From Clostridium peptidivorans (GTDB lineage Bacteria; Bacillota; Clostridia; Clostridiales; Clostridiaceae): a stretch of 64,000 bases of DNA. The notes under the pieces were generated by a model. It worked only from the letters and a program-made list of their open reading frames with translations, was not told where the DNA came from and ran no database searches. Of the stretch, positions 52,846-62,608 are shown one piece after another (position 1 is the stretch's first letter; each line of letters starts with the position of its first letter). The DNA is taken from NCBI RefSeq assembly GCF_900205925.1, contig NZ_OAOD01000013.1:1-64000 (forward strand), in the 5' to 3' direction. Position numbers and translations under genes: made by a program.

Positions 52846-53361
52846 GTGAATACTAAAAAGATAGTATATACAGCATTATTTATATCTATGGGAATTATAG
52901 TAAGTAGGTTTTTTTCAATAACTACTCCAATAGTTAGAATAGGATTTGGATTTATCCCAACTATGCTTTCAGGAGTGTTATTTAGCCCACTGTTTGCAGG
53001 AATTGTAGATGCAGCAATTGATTTGATAGGGGCTACAGTTTTTCCTACAGGAGCTGTATTTTTAGGATTTACACTAAGTGCCTTTGTATCAGGTGTAATA
53101 TATGGACTTTTCTTCTATAAGAAAAATATAGGCTATAAAAACATTATTTTAGCTACAGTTTTAAAAACTATCATAGTAAATTTAGGTTTGAATACTATAT
53201 GGTTAAGTATGCTTACCGGAAAAGCATTTATGGTAATTATAGCACCACGACTTGTAAAGGATTTAATAATGCTTCCAGTTGAGATAATAGTATTTACAAG
53301 CATACTATACTACTTGAGAAATAGTTCCATGGTTAGTAAAATTAATAATGTAGTTCAATAA
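52846..53361 (+). CDS. folT: ECF transporter S component, FolT-like (folate uptake)
   Basis: Small membrane substrate-binding subunit of an energy-coupling-factor transporter. Seen: 171 residues, about six hydrophobic segments, N-terminal KIVYTALFISMGIIVSRFFS, which carries the Ala-rich first helix used to dock the ECF module, then RIGFGFIPTMLSGVLFSPLF and the IWLSMLTGKAF region typical of the FolT group. The ECF ATPases and T subunit are not in the window. Start is GTG at 52846 with AAGGGGGGG. Its place between ftcD2 and fhs, in a tetrahydrofolate-dependent operon, strongly supports folate as ligand. No THF riboswitch is visible. Confidence 0.82.
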   Translation: MNTKKIVYTALFISMGIIVSRFFSITTPIVRIGFGFIPTMLSGVLFSPLFAGIVDAAIDLIGATVFPTGAVFLGFTLSAFVSGVIYGLFFYKKNIGYKNIILATVLKTIIVNLGLNTIWLSMLTGKAFMVIIAPRLVKDLIMLPVEIIVFTSILYYLRNSSMVSKINNVVQ

Positions 53362-53416
53362 ATAATTAATATATATTTTTATGTTATAAATTTAAAGAAG
53401 ATGGGGTGTAAATATT

Positions 53417-55099
53417 ATGACAAATAAAGTACCAAGTGATATTGAAATAGCACAAAGCGCAAAAATGAAGAAAATTGCTGAGGTAGCAGAAGAGTACGGC
53501 ATATTAGATGATGAATTAGAGCTTTATGGAAAATACAAAGCAAAAATTTCACTAGATATTTTTAATAGATTAAAAGATAAGAAAGACGGGAAATTAATTC
53601 TTGTTACAGCTATAACTCCAACTCCAGCAGGAGAAGGAAAGTCAACTACAACTATAGGACTTGGACAAGCTCTTAATAAAATAGGTAAAAAAGCAATTAT
53701 TGCTTTAAGAGAACCATCCTTAGGGCCTGTATTTGGAGTAAAAGGGGGAGCAGCTGGTGGTGGATATGCTCAGGTTGTTCCTATGGAAGATATAAATCTT
53801 CACTTTACAGGAGATATGCACGCAATAACTGCAGCAAACAACTTACTTGCAGCTGCAATAGATAATCATATAAATCATGGAAATACTCTTAACATAGATA
53901 TAAGACAGATAGTTTGGAAAAGAGTTTTAGACATGAATGATAGAGCCTTAAGAAGCGTAGTTGTAGCATTAGGTGGAAAAGCAAATGGTTATCCAAGAGA
54001 AGATTCATTTATGATAACTGTTGCTTCAGAAGTTATGGCAGTGCTTTGCTTAGCAGCAGATCTTATGGATTTAAAAGAAAGACTTGGAAAAATGATCGTA
54101 GCTTATAATGGAGAAGGGCAGCCAGTAACAGCTAAGGACTTAAATGTTCATGGAGCTATGGCATTGGTATTAAAAGATGCTATAAAACCAAACATTGTTC
54201 AAACACTTGAAAATACTCCAGCACTTGTTCATGGAGGACCATTTGCAAATATAGCTCATGGATGTAACAGTTTAATTGCTACAAAGCTTGGATTAAAGAT
54301 TTCAGATTATCTTGTTACAGAAGCAGGCTTTGGTGCAGATCTTGGTGGAGAAAAATTCTTAGACATTAAGTGTAGATATGGAAACTTAAAGCCAGCTGCA
54401 GTAGTATTAGTTGCAACTATAAGAGCACTAAAAATGCATGGTGGAGTTAAGAAAACAGAACTTGGAACTGAAAACGTAGAAGCATTAACTAATGGATTTG
54501 CAAACCTTCAAAAACAAGTAGAAAACATTAGAAAGTTTGGATTACCAGTACTTGTTGCTGTGAATAAATTTTCAAATGATACTGAAGCTGAAATACAAGC
54601 ATTAACAAATCAATGTAAGGAACATGGAATAGAAGTTTCACTTAATGAAGTATGGGAAAAAGGCGGTCAAGGTGGAGTTGAGATGGCTGAAAAGCTAGTA
54701 AAAATAATTGAAACTGAAGAAAGTAACTATACACCACTTTATGAAGTTGAAGCATCAATTCCAGAAAAATTAAACACTATAGTAAAAGAAATTTATGGTG
54801 GAGATGGAGTAGAAATAGATCCAGCTGCTATGAAAAAGATTAAGCAGCTTGAAGAATTAGGCTTAGACAAACTTCCAATATGTATGGCTAAAACTCAATA
54901 CTCTTTCTCAGATGACCCAAGTTTAGTAGGTGCTCCAAAAGGATTTAAAATAAATGTTAAAGATGTAAGAGTATCAGCAGGAGCAGGATTTATAGTTTGT
55001 CAGACAAGTAATATAATGATTATGCCAGGACTTCCAAAAGTACCTGCTGCAAATAGAATGGACATTGATGAAAACGGAGTTATATCAGGATTATTTTAA
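53417..55099 (+). CDS. fhs: Formate-tetrahydrofolate ligase
   Basis: Interconverts formate, ATP and THF with 10-formyl-THF; in histidine fermentation it runs towards ATP and formate. Seen: 560 residues with nucleotide loop [40 protein letters not shown], the folate-site NFGAD-like [19 protein letters not shown], and [15 protein letters not shown]. Standard length and order. Start ATG at 53417 with GATGGGGTG upstream. The next gene fchA begins 17 nt after the stop. Confidence 0.97.
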   Translation: MTNKVPSDIEIAQSAKMKKIAEVAEEYGILDDELELYGKYKAKISLDIFNRLKDKKDGKLILVTAITPTPAGEGKSTTTIGLGQALNKIGKKAIIALREPSLGPVFGVKGGAAGGGYAQVVPMEDINLHFTGDMHAITAANNLLAAAIDNHINHGNTLNIDIRQIVWKRVLDMNDRALRSVVVALGGKANGYPREDSFMITVASEVMAVLCLAADLMDLKERLGKMIVAYNGEGQPVTAKDLNVHGAMALVLKDAIKPNIVQTLENTPALVHGGPFANIAHGCNSLIATKLGLKISDYLVTEAGFGADLGGEKFLDIKCRYGNLKPAAVVLVATIRALKMHGGVKKTELGTENVEALTNGFANLQKQVENIRKFGLPVLVAVNKFSNDTEAEIQALTNQCKEHGIEVSLNEVWEKGGQGGVEMAEKLVKIIETEESNYTPLYEVEASIPEKLNTIVKEIYGGDGVEIDPAAMKKIKQLEELGLDKLPICMAKTQYSFSDDPSLVGAPKGFKINVKDVRVSAGAGFIVCQTSNIMIMPGLPKVPAANRMDIDENGVISGLF

Positions 55100-55116
55100 A
55101 ATTGGAGGAAAGTAAC

Positions 55117-55734
55117 ATGCTAAGAGATTTAACAGTTAAAGATTTTATAGATGAAACAGCTTCAGAATCACCAGCACCAGGTGGCGGAAGTATAGCTGCA
55201 TTAAGTGCAGCTTCCGCTGCAGCTTTGATTACTATGGTAGCTAATCTTACTTTAGGTAAGAAAGGCTATGAAGCAGTACAAGGTGAGATGGAAGAAATAA
55301 AGAAAATAGCAGGAGAATACAAAGATAAGTTTGTAAATTATATTGATGAGGATTCAGATTCCTTTAACAAAATAATGGTAGCTTTTAAAATGCCAAAGGA
55401 AACTGATGAAGAAAAGAAAGTAAGAACAGCAGCAGTTCAAAGTGCATTTAAGGGAGCAGCTACAGTACCTTTAAATGTTGCAAAGGATGCATTTAAATTA
55501 CTAGATTTAGCTAAAGTTGTAATAGAAAAAGGAAATCAAAATGCAGTAACAGATGGAGCAGTAGCTGCAATGTCTTCAAGAACAGCAGTACTTTCAGCAT
55601 TATATAATGTAAAGATAAACTTAGGATCTATAAAAGACGAAGAGTTTGTAAATGAAGCTAAAAAGGAAATAGAAGAATTAGAATCAAATGTAAATGAAAT
55701 AGAGCAAGGCCTTCTTTCTAAAGTAGTACTTTAG
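55117..55734 (+). CDS. fchA: Formimidoyl-THF cyclodeaminase-family protein FchA
   Basis: Converts 5-formimino-THF to 5,10-methenyl-THF and ammonia, or acts as methenyl-THF cyclohydrolase; the two cannot be told apart by eye. Seen: 205 residues, all-helical FTCD-C fold with DFIDETASESPAPGGGSIAALSAASAAALI, DEDSDSFNKIM and AVTDGAVAAMSSRTAVLSALYNV. Start choice: TTG at 55102 is upstream of the GGAGG site, so ATG at 55117 is used. Last gene of ftcD2-folT-fhs-fchA; with FtcD2 it reproduces the two halves of mammalian FTCD as separate proteins. Confidence 0.93.
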   Translation: MLRDLTVKDFIDETASESPAPGGGSIAALSAASAAALITMVANLTLGKKGYEAVQGEMEEIKKIAGEYKDKFVNYIDEDSDSFNKIMVAFKMPKETDEEKKVRTAAVQSAFKGAATVPLNVAKDAFKLLDLAKVVIEKGNQNAVTDGAVAAMSSRTAVLSALYNVKINLGSIKDEEFVNEAKKEIEELESNVNEIEQGLLSKVVL

Positions 55735-55772
55735 TTAAATTAATAAAAAAGAATTAATACTTAATAGCTGTG

Positions 55773-55807
55773 AAAGGGAAATTTAGGTAAAACTTAAATT
55801 TCCCCTC
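55773..55807 (+). terminator. Hairpin after fchA
   Basis: GGGAAATTTA/TAAATTTCCC (55776-55785 with 55795-55804) around a 9-nt loop. The T tract is weak (CTCTTC). Confidence 0.6.
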
Positions 55808-55845
55808 TTCAATTATTATTTATTAATTATTACATGAAATAATTG

Positions 55846-55873
55846 TTGACAGTTTTAGGATTTAAGCTATAAT
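55846..55873 (+). promoter_or_regulatory. Promoter of the T-box-valS unit
   Basis: Perfect TTGACA (55846-55851), 16-bp spacer, perfect TATAAT (55868-55873). Confidence 0.9.
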
Positions 55874-55879
55874 AAAAAT

Positions 55880-56141
55880 TATAAATTAAACAACAATTTT
55901 ATATCAAAATGCTTTGAAAAAGAGGAGTAAAGGTTAATAGTTCTAAGAGAGGAAAGTTCATGGGCTGAAAGACTTTCTGTGCAAATGACCTTGAAGGTAG
56001 CTTTGGAGCTTCTTTGCTGAAATTTTAGTAAGCAAAGACGGGTTTAATCATCCGTTAATAATATGAGAGCTTGAGTTTTACTCAAGAAAAAAGGTGGTAA
56101 CGCGCGCTGTCGTCCTTTTAAGGATGTCAGGGCGCTTTTTT
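55880..56141 (+). ncRNA. T-box leader (tRNA-Val sensing) controlling valS
   Basis: Cis-acting RNA that reads tRNA aminoacylation. Seen: stem I with AAGAGAGGAAAG and CTGAAAGACTTTC; candidate specifier GTA (valine) at 55997-55999 within GAAGGTAGC; antiterminator T-box sequence GGTGGTAACGCG at 56093-56104; and a terminator stem GCGCTGTCGTCC/GGATGTCAGGGCGC with TTTTTT ending at 56141. Uncharged tRNA-Val would favour the antiterminator. Between this terminator and the valS start lies the large palindromic element, copy C. Confidence 0.93.
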
Positions 56142-56142
56142 A

Positions 56143-56355
56143 TGTTGAGCCTCTCGTATGAGATTTGCATTTAGGAAGGCGGTTCGCTGCGCAAAGAAGC
56201 TCTAATATTTATGAATTTAAATCACCTAAACTTTTTAAACTCGCTGTCGCTCAGACAGTAAAAAGTTCTTAACGGTGATTTAAATTCATAAATAAAGAGC
56301 TTCTACGGCTTGCTCAATGCCTTCTACAATGCAAATCTCATACTATGGTTCAACA
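56143..56355. repeat. Large palindromic element, copy C, inside the valS leader
   Basis: 213 bp from TGTTGA to TCAACA, same length as copy A. The outer arm GTATGAGATTTGCATT pairs with AATGCAAATCTCATAC, and AGGAAGGC with GCCTTCT. Inner arms GAATTTAAATCACC and GGTGATTTAAATTC flank a loop with CTCGCTGTCGCTCAGACAGT. Its left T run coincides with the T tract of the T-box terminator, so it directly abuts that terminator and lies in the read-through transcript before valS. Confidence 0.85.
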
Positions 56356-56392
56356 TTAAAAAAGGTAAATTAATATGTACTAACTAAAGGAA

Positions 56393-56414
56393 GAAATTCA
56401 GCTTGCTGAATTTC
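56393..56414. repeat. Short palindromic intergenic repeat (GAAATTCAGC type), copy 3
   Basis: GAAATTCAGC/GCTGAATTTC around TT, between copy C and valS. Confidence 0.65.
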
Positions 56415-56500
56415 AACAATATTTGTCTACTAAAAACCTGGTTGCTAATACGGAGATTAGCGACTAGAGATTTTAAATTAATAAAACAGGAGGTATACAT

Positions 56501-59149
56501 ATGAACGAAAATATAAACATAGCTACAACCTATAACCCTAAAGAGTTTGAAGACAGAATTTATAAAAATTGGGAGGAAAATAAGTATTTTACTCCAGAGG
56601 TAGATAAGAATAAAAAACCTTATACAATAATGATGCCGCCCCCAAATATTACAGGAAAACTTCATTTAGGGCATGCATTAGATAATAGTATTCAAGATTT
56701 TTTAATTAGAGCTAAGAGAATGCAGGGATATAGTACATTATGGCTTCCAGGAGAGGACCATGCAAGTATTGCTACAGAAGTTAAGGTTGAAAATGAACTT
56801 CTTAAGCAGGGACTTAAGAAAAAGGAAATGGGAAGAGAAGCTTTCTTAGAAAAGGTATGGGAATGGAGCCATGAGTATAGAGATAGAATAAAAGGACAGC
56901 TTAAAAAACTAGGGGTATCTGCTGACTTTACAAGAGAAGCATTTACTATGGATGAAAATTTAAATAAAGCTGTTAGAACAGTATTTGTTAAACTTTATGA
57001 AGAGGGACTAATTTACAGAGGAAATAGAATAGTTAACTGGTGTCCTAAATGTATGACAGCTATTTCAGATGCAGAAATAGAATACAGTGAGCATGAAGGT
57101 CATTTTTGGCATATAAAATATCCTGTAAAGGGAGAGGACAAATTTATAGAAATAGCAACTACAAGACCAGAAACTATGCTTGGAGATACTGCTGTAGCTG
57201 TCAATCCAAAGGATGAAAGATATGCTGATTTAGTAGGGAAAACTCTTATACTTCCACTTGTTAATAGAGAAATTCCTATTGTTGCTGATGATTATGTAGA
57301 TATGGAATTTGGAACAGGTGCAGTTAAAATAACACCAGCTCATGACCCAAATGATTATCATGTTGGAAAGAGACATAGCCTTCCAGAAATAATTGTTATG
57401 AATGAAAATGGAACAATAAATGGACTTGGCGGAAAATATGCTGGTATGGATAGATATGAAGCAAGAAAAGCTATAGTAGCAGATTTGGAAAAAGAAGGTT
57501 TCTTAGTAAATATAAAAGATCATGCTCATAATGTAGGATGTCATGATAGATGTAACACTGTAATAGAACCTATGATTTCAAAACAGTGGTATGTAAAAAT
57601 GGAATCACTTGCAAAGCCAGCCATTGATGCAGTGAGAGAGAAAAGAGTAAATTTTGTACCTGAAAGATTTGACAAAACATATTTCAACTGGATGGAAAAC
57701 ATTCAGGATTGGTGTATATCAAGACAGCTTTGGTGGGGACACAGAATTCCAGTATGGTACTGTGAAGACTGTGGCGAAATGATAGTATCTACAGAAGAAC
57801 CAACTGCTTGCCATAAATGTAATAGCTCTAAGTTAAAACAGGATAATGACGTATTAGATACTTGGTTTAGTTCTGCTCTTTGGCCTTTCTCAACCCTTGG
57901 ATGGCCAGATAAAACAGAAGACTTAGAATACTTCTATCCAACAAGTGTACTTGTTACAGGATATGATATCATATTCTTCTGGGTAGCAAGAATGATTTTC
58001 TCTGGACTTCATAGTATGAATGATATTCCATTTGAAACTGTACTTATTCATGGTATAGTAAGAGATTCAAATGGTAAAAAGATGTCAAAGTCTCTTGGCA
58101 ATGGAGTTGATCCACTAGATGTAATTGATAAATATGGTGCAGATGCCTTAAGATTTATGCTTGTAACAGGTAACGCTCCAGGAAATGATATAAGATTTTA
58201 TGAAGAAAAAGTTGAAGCGGCAAGAAACTTTGCAAATAAGATATGGAATGCTTCAAGATTTGTTATGATGAACTTAGATAAAGATCTTATGGATAAATAT
58301 AAAGACGTTAAGGATTACACTATAGCAGACAAGTGGATATTATCAAGAGTAAATACTTTAGTAAAAGAAGTTACTGAAAACATAGATAAATATGAACTAG
58401 GGATAGCATCACAGAAGGTTTATGACTTTATGTGGAATGAGTTTTGTGACTGGTATATAGAACTGGTTAAGCCTGTATTATATGGAGAAGATGAAAAGGC
58501 TAAAGGTATAACTTATAATGTATTATTTGATGTATTAACTACAGGACTTAAGCTTTTACATCCAATTATGCCATTTATAACAGAAGAAATTTATACTCAT
58601 GTTCAAAGCACAGAAAATACTATAACTACTTCTAAGTGGCCTGAATATAGAGAAGAGTTAAATGATAAAAAATCAGAAGAAAATATGAATTATATAATTG
58701 AAGCTATTAAGGCTTTAAGAAATGTAAGATTAGAAATGAATGTACCACCTTCAAGAAAGGCTAAAGTTACTATATTTGCAGTAGAAGGAAAAGAAGCATT
58801 TAAGGAAGGAACAGTATACTTTGAAAAGCTTGCTTCAGCAAGTGAAGTTAGTTTCTTAAATTCTAAAGAAGAAGCACCAGAAAATGCTGTTTCAGCAGTA
58901 ACTAAAGGTGCTGAAATGTATATGCCATTACTTGACTTAGTAGACCTTGAAAAGGAACTTGAAAGATTAAATAAAGAAAAAGAAAAACTTCAAAACGAAA
59001 TAGAACGTGTAGAAAAGAAACTTTCAAATGAAAGCTTTGTAAAGAAGGCTCCAGAAGCAGTAGTAGCCGAAGAAAAAGCTAAAGGTGATAAATACAAAGA
59101 AATGCTTACATCAGTACTTGAAAGAATAGAAAGTTTAAATAACAATTAA
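56501..59149 (+). CDS. valS: Valyl-tRNA synthetase
   Basis: Charges tRNA-Val with valine; cytoplasmic class I synthetase. Seen: 882 residues with HIGH-type [17 protein letters not shown] near residue 47, an editing (CP1) domain with [17 protein letters not shown], a zinc-type Cys set (CEDCGE, CHKCNS), the KMSKS loop [10 protein letters not shown], anticodon-binding domain, and a C-terminal coiled coil ([20 protein letters not shown]) characteristic of ValRS. Start ATG at 56501 with AGGAGGTATACAT. It is regulated by the upstream T-box. Confidence 0.97.
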   Translation: MNENINIATTYNPKEFEDRIYKNWEENKYFTPEVDKNKKPYTIMMPPPNITGKLHLGHALDNSIQDFLIRAKRMQGYSTLWLPGEDHASIATEVKVENELLKQGLKKKEMGREAFLEKVWEWSHEYRDRIKGQLKKLGVSADFTREAFTMDENLNKAVRTVFVKLYEEGLIYRGNRIVNWCPKCMTAISDAEIEYSEHEGHFWHIKYPVKGEDKFIEIATTRPETMLGDTAVAVNPKDERYADLVGKTLILPLVNREIPIVADDYVDMEFGTGAVKITPAHDPNDYHVGKRHSLPEIIVMNENGTINGLGGKYAGMDRYEARKAIVADLEKEGFLVNIKDHAHNVGCHDRCNTVIEPMISKQWYVKMESLAKPAIDAVREKRVNFVPERFDKTYFNWMENIQDWCISRQLWWGHRIPVWYCEDCGEMIVSTEEPTACHKCNSSKLKQDNDVLDTWFSSALWPFSTLGWPDKTEDLEYFYPTSVLVTGYDIIFFWVARMIFSGLHSMNDIPFETVLIHGIVRDSNGKKMSKSLGNGVDPLDVIDKYGADALRFMLVTGNAPGNDIRFYEEKVEAARNFANKIWNASRFVMMNLDKDLMDKYKDVKDYTIADKWILSRVNTLVKEVTENIDKYELGIASQKVYDFMWNEFCDWYIELVKPVLYGEDEKAKGITYNVLFDVLTTGLKLLHPIMPFITEEIYTHVQSTENTITTSKWPEYREELNDKKSEENMNYIIEAIKALRNVRLEMNVPPSRKAKVTIFAVEGKEAFKEGTVYFEKLASASEVSFLNSKEEAPENAVSAVTKGAEMYMPLLDLVDLEKELERLNKEKEKLQNEIERVEKKLSNESFVKKAPEAVVAEEKAKGDKYKEMLTSVLERIESLNNN

Positions 59150-59174
59150 AAATTAATAAATAATAATTTAGGTT

Positions 59175-59198
59175 GAAATTCAGCATTTGCTGAATTTC
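59175..59198. repeat. Short palindromic intergenic repeat (GAAATTCAGC type), copy 4
   Basis: GAAATTCAGC/GCTGAATTTC around ATTT. The flanks on both sides are the same as for copy 2 at 46403-46426, so the repeat unit is at least 45 bp. Confidence 0.7.
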
Positions 59199-59251
59199 TT
59201 CCATAATTATTAACTATTAGTTACTAATTGTAGAAAAGGGGAAGGGTTTAT

Positions 59252-60550
59252 ATGAATTACAAACAAGCCATGGGTTATATAGAAAATACAGCTAAGTTTG
59301 GTAGAAATAAGGGGCTTGAGAGAACCAACAAAATATTGGAGCTTTTAGGAAATCCTCATAAAGATTTAAAATGTATTCATATAGCAGGAACTAATGGCAA
59401 AGGTTCTACTACAGCAATGCTTACTCAAATACTTATGGAATCTGGACATAAGGTTGGAATGTATACTTCACCATTTATAGAGGAATTTGAAGAAAGAATA
59501 CAAATAAACAATAATAACATTCCTAGAGAAAAATTATGTGAAGTAGTAGAAAAGGTAAAAATAGCAGTAGATAAAGCCTGTGAGCTAGGATATGATGAGC
59601 CTACAGAATTTGAAATAATAACAGCAGTAATGTTTGTATATTTTCATGAGGAAAAGGTAGATTATGCAGTAGTTGAAGTAGGGCTTGGAGGAAGAATAGA
59701 TGCTACAAATGTAATAAATCCTTTGATAAGTATAATAACTTCAATAAGTTATGATCATATAAAAATTCTTGGAAATACATTAGAAGAAATTGCATATGAA
59801 AAGGCAGGAATAATAAAAGAAAAAACTCCCGTGGTACTATATCCTGTGGAAGAAGAGGCTAAACTTTCCATTGAAAAGGTAGCTAATGAAAAACAAAGTC
59901 CTATAATATATGTAAAAAGAGAAAATTCAATACTAAAAGAAAAGCTTTACAATGTACCTTGTCAAGAAATTGTTATTAATACTAATAAGGATACCTATGA
60001 AGTACAGTTATCACTTTTAGGAACTCATCAGTTATTAAATTGTTCTGTAGCGATAAACGCAGCGGAAGAATTACAAAATATTGGGGTTGATATTAAAAAA
60101 GAACATATTATAGAAGGACTTAAAAAGGTAAAGTGGCCTGGAAGGCTTGAAATGTTAAAGTCAAAGCCTATGGTTGTAATAGATGGAGCTCATAACATTG
60201 ATGGTATTACAAGTCTTAAAAATAGCATAAATACTTATTTTAAATATAATAAGCTTATATTAATTGTGGGCATACTTTCAGACAAGCAAGTAGAAGATAT
60301 GGTAAAAGTAATCACGCCAGAAGCTTCAAATATAATAACTGTAACTCCGCCAAGTTACAGAGCAGAAAATTCCTCTGAACTAGTGGAAATAATAAAAAAA
60401 TACAATACTAACTGTGAAGCTATGGAAAACTATAAAGAAGCCTACGAAAAAGCTTTATCTTATGCCAATGAAAACGACTTAGTACTTATATGTGGATCAC
60501 TTTACATGATAGGAGAAATGAGAAAAACCATAAGGGCAGTTAATAGTTAA
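59252..60550 (+). CDS. folC: Folylpolyglutamate synthase/dihydrofolate synthase
   Basis: Adds glutamate to folates (and may make dihydrofolate), retaining them in the cell. Seen: 432 residues of the Mur-ligase fold, with P-loop IHIAGTNGKGSTTAMLTQIL, YTSPFIEEFEERI, VEVGLGGRIDATNVI with the conserved metal-binding acidic residues, ISYDHIKILGNTLEEIAYEKAGI and MVVIDGAHNIDGI in the C-terminal domain. Start ATG at 59252 with AAGGGGAAGGG. The next gene after valS; in many clostridia the two are neighbours. It fits the heavy folate use of histidine fermentation. Confidence 0.95.
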   Translation: MNYKQAMGYIENTAKFGRNKGLERTNKILELLGNPHKDLKCIHIAGTNGKGSTTAMLTQILMESGHKVGMYTSPFIEEFEERIQINNNNIPREKLCEVVEKVKIAVDKACELGYDEPTEFEIITAVMFVYFHEEKVDYAVVEVGLGGRIDATNVINPLISIITSISYDHIKILGNTLEEIAYEKAGIIKEKTPVVLYPVEEEAKLSIEKVANEKQSPIIYVKRENSILKEKLYNVPCQEIVINTNKDTYEVQLSLLGTHQLLNCSVAINAAEELQNIGVDIKKEHIIEGLKKVKWPGRLEMLKSKPMVVIDGAHNIDGITSLKNSINTYFKYNKLILIVGILSDKQVEDMVKVITPEASNIITVTPPSYRAENSSELVEIIKKYNTNCEAMENYKEAYEKALSYANENDLVLICGSLYMIGEMRKTIRAVNS

Positions 60551-60567
60551 TAGTGAATAGTTATGGT

Positions 60568-60590
60568 AGAAATTCATCTGATGAATTTCT
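60568..60590. repeat. Short palindromic intergenic repeat (GAAATTCATC type), copy 5
   Basis: AGAAATTCATC/GATGAATTTCT with a one-base loop. It is followed 6 nt later by the folC terminator. Confidence 0.6.
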
Positions 60591-60596
60591 AAGTTT

Positions 60597-60629
60597 AAAA
60601 AACCTTCCGCATAAAGTGGAAGGTTTTTA
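60597..60629. terminator. Bidirectional terminator after folC
   Basis: AAAAACCTTCC/GGAAGGTTTTT with a short GC-ATAAA-GT loop; the genes converge here. Confidence 0.88.
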
Positions 60630-60653
60630 ACTTTAAATATTAAGTATTAACCA

Positions 60654-60908
60654 TTAACTATTAACTGAATTTAAAGCTTCTTCCAATGCTTTTGAAAGCT
60701 GATCTGGGCAGGATGTAGGTTTTTCTTTACAATGAATTCCTTTTAATCTTTTAATAGCTTCATTAACATCCATTCCTTCAATTAAGCTTGCAAGTCCTTG
60801 CAAGTTCCCGTTGCATCCTCCAAGGAAGCGAACATTTGTTACTTTATTATCAACTATATCAAAATCAATTTTTCTAGCACAAACACCTTTTGTAGTATAT
60901 GAATACAT
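60654..60908 (-). CDS. TSCPD-domain protein (TIGR03905 type)
   Basis: Seen: 84 residues with TTKGVCARKIDFDI at the start, GGCNGNLQGLASLIEGM in the middle, and GIHCKEKPTSCPDQLSKAL, which contains the TSCPDQL signature that names the family. The same domain occurs at the end of class II ribonucleotide reductases, where its cysteines bind a metal; the free-standing form has no assigned function. Start choice: TTG at 60911 is adjacent, but ATG at 60908 has AAGGGGG 8 nt upstream. Cytoplasmic, monocistronic. Confidence 0.88.
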   Translation of the reverse strand: MYSYTTKGVCARKIDFDIVDNKVTNVRFLGGCNGNLQGLASLIEGMDVNEAIKRLKGIHCKEKPTSCPDQLSKALEEALNSVNS

Positions 60909-61071
60909 CAAAATTTCCCCCTTTAAAAGTATATAAGAAATTATAACTTATTAAAATTTAATACACAAGTACTAATCTTTTAGAGCATATATCAATTTAT
61001 TTGAGATGTTTAATTTTGCTATGCCCAATTCTTATGTACTTACATATTATATCTGTGAGGAGGGGAAAACA

Positions 61072-61953
61072 ATGAGTCATTTATTCATATGCAACACATC
61101 TTCTGACTGTATATCGAGAATAAATTTGTCTACATTCAAAGAAGAAAACAAGATAACATTAAATAATGGATATCATAAAATTGGGCCCCATGGAATATGT
61201 CGCTATAAAGATAACCTAATAACTGCAAACAGTTATTCAAATAGTATTTCAATAATAGATACTACTAAGAATATTGAAATACAAAATTGTTTTATAGGGA
61301 TGCACTGTAATGACGTAGTTACCGTAGAGGATTATGCATATATAGTATGTGGAGAATTGAATAATATAGTGGTGTTTGATATTGTACAAAATAAGGTCGT
61401 GGAGGAAATACCCTGTGGGAATTTACCTCATAATATTCAGTTCAATGAAAAAAATAACTTATTTGTAGTGTCAAATATGGGAAATGATACTTTAACCTTA
61501 ATTAGTGCGGGAAAAAAAGGATATATAAAAAATATAAAGGTAGGACCTTATCCAATAAAGGCTTTATTTACCAGAGATGGGGAGTATATTGTAGTGTGTG
61601 AAAGTAATTTAGGCTCAGATCAAAAGGGAAGTATAAGCATTTTATCCACTAAAAATCTTAAAGTGTTATATAGAATATCTGTAGGAAATTCACCAGTAGA
61701 TATGGTTATAGACGATAATGTTTGCTATGTTTCAAACTTTGGAGATGGCACTTTGAGTTTCGTAGATATAAATTACTATGAAGAAACAAATAGGATAAGG
61801 ATAGGGGGAATGCCTAGAGGAATAGTAAAAGAAGAAAATGAACTTTATGTAGGAGATAATTATAATAATATTCTTATAAAAATTGACTTAGAAAGTGGGA
61901 ATAAAAAAAATATACCAATAGGGGGAGAGCCTACTGGTATGCTTTTAATTTAA
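61072..61953 (+). CDS. YncE-like beta-propeller protein
   Basis: Seen: 293 residues composed of about six to seven WD/YVTN-type blades: FICNTSSDCISRINLSTF, ITANSYSNSISIIDTT, VVSNMGNDTLTLISA, YVSNFGDGTLSFVDIN, with the typical VGxxPxxI linkers. There is no signal peptide, so it is probably cytoplasmic or spore-associated. Start choice: the frame opens at an ATG at 61006 without a ribosome site; ATG at 61072 follows GAGGAGGGG and begins the first blade. It ends tail-to-tail with the DUF4364 gene, the stop codons overlapping. Function unknown. Confidence 0.82.
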   Translation: MSHLFICNTSSDCISRINLSTFKEENKITLNNGYHKIGPHGICRYKDNLITANSYSNSISIIDTTKNIEIQNCFIGMHCNDVVTVEDYAYIVCGELNNIVVFDIVQNKVVEEIPCGNLPHNIQFNEKNNLFVVSNMGNDTLTLISAGKKGYIKNIKVGPYPIKALFTRDGEYIVVCESNLGSDQKGSISILSTKNLKVLYRISVGNSPVDMVIDDNVCYVSNFGDGTLSFVDINYYEETNRIRIGGMPRGIVKEENELYVGDNYNNILIKIDLESGNKKNIPIGGEPTGMLLI

Positions 61954-62477
61954 TCTTCTAAAAGTATTTGTAATATCCTTTCATATTTTTTAGAAGAATC
62001 ATTTTTCCATTTAGTGCATAATTCACGAGCTAAATTATTGCTGTCTACAGTTATCTTTAAATCGATTAAATTTATATTACCCTCAATAGCTTTTAAACTA
62101 ACAACAAATTTATTTTTATTTTCAATTGTATAGTCAGAAGATGTAGAAACCTCTCTTTTTATATTTTCATGTTGATTTTCTAAATATATGTCTATTGTTT
62201 CAAGTTTAACTTTAGAAATCCTGTTTATAAAAAGAGATAGTACTTTTTCACCCTGTTCCGTAATTAAAAGCCTATGTTTATTTTCATCTTCAAGTATTTG
62301 TAAAAAGTTATTTTGAACAAGTTCTGAAATATATTGCTGAAGAGTAAAATAATTCATGAAATTATTTTCGAGTATCATCTGGGTAATCTGATTATTGGAA
62401 ATAGGGGCATTTATTTTATGAAATATATATAGCAGCAGGAGTTTGTTTTCTGCGAGTTCTAAAGTATCTTCAAACAT
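61950..62477 (-). CDS. DUF4364 family winged-helix protein
   Basis: Seen: 175 residues. The N-terminal half resembles a winged-helix domain: ELAENKLLLLYIFHKINAPISNNQI, LQQYISELVQNNFLQIL, HRLLITEQGEKVLSLF. The C-terminal half is an alpha/beta region with VVSLKAIEGNINLIDLKI. This matches DUF4364, a clostridial family of putative transcription regulators with no known target. Start ATG at 62477 lies 7 nt after AGGAGG; an ATG at 62481 is too close to that site. Its stop overlaps that of the beta-propeller gene by 3 nt on the opposite strand. Confidence 0.85.
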   Translation of the reverse strand: MFEDTLELAENKLLLLYIFHKINAPISNNQITQMILENNFMNYFTLQQYISELVQNNFLQILEDENKHRLLITEQGEKVLSLFINRISKVKLETIDIYLENQHENIKREVSTSSDYTIENKNKFVVSLKAIEGNINLIDLKITVDSNNLARELCTKWKNDSSKKYERILQILLED

Positions 62478-62567
62478 TCATAATCCTCCTAGTAACCTTA
62501 TATTGATTGTTAAACTTATCAATTATTATATCACAACTTATTAACTATTAACAATTGAGTATTAACT

Positions 62568-62600
62568 AAAAAAAGTCGGCTGTTACAGCCGACTTTTATA
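62568..62600 (-). terminator. Terminator of the SASP gene
   Basis: Perfect 11-bp stem AAAGTCGGCTG/CAGCCGACTTT, loop TTA, T/A flanks. Confidence 0.9.
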
Positions 62601-62608
62601 TAAAGTTA

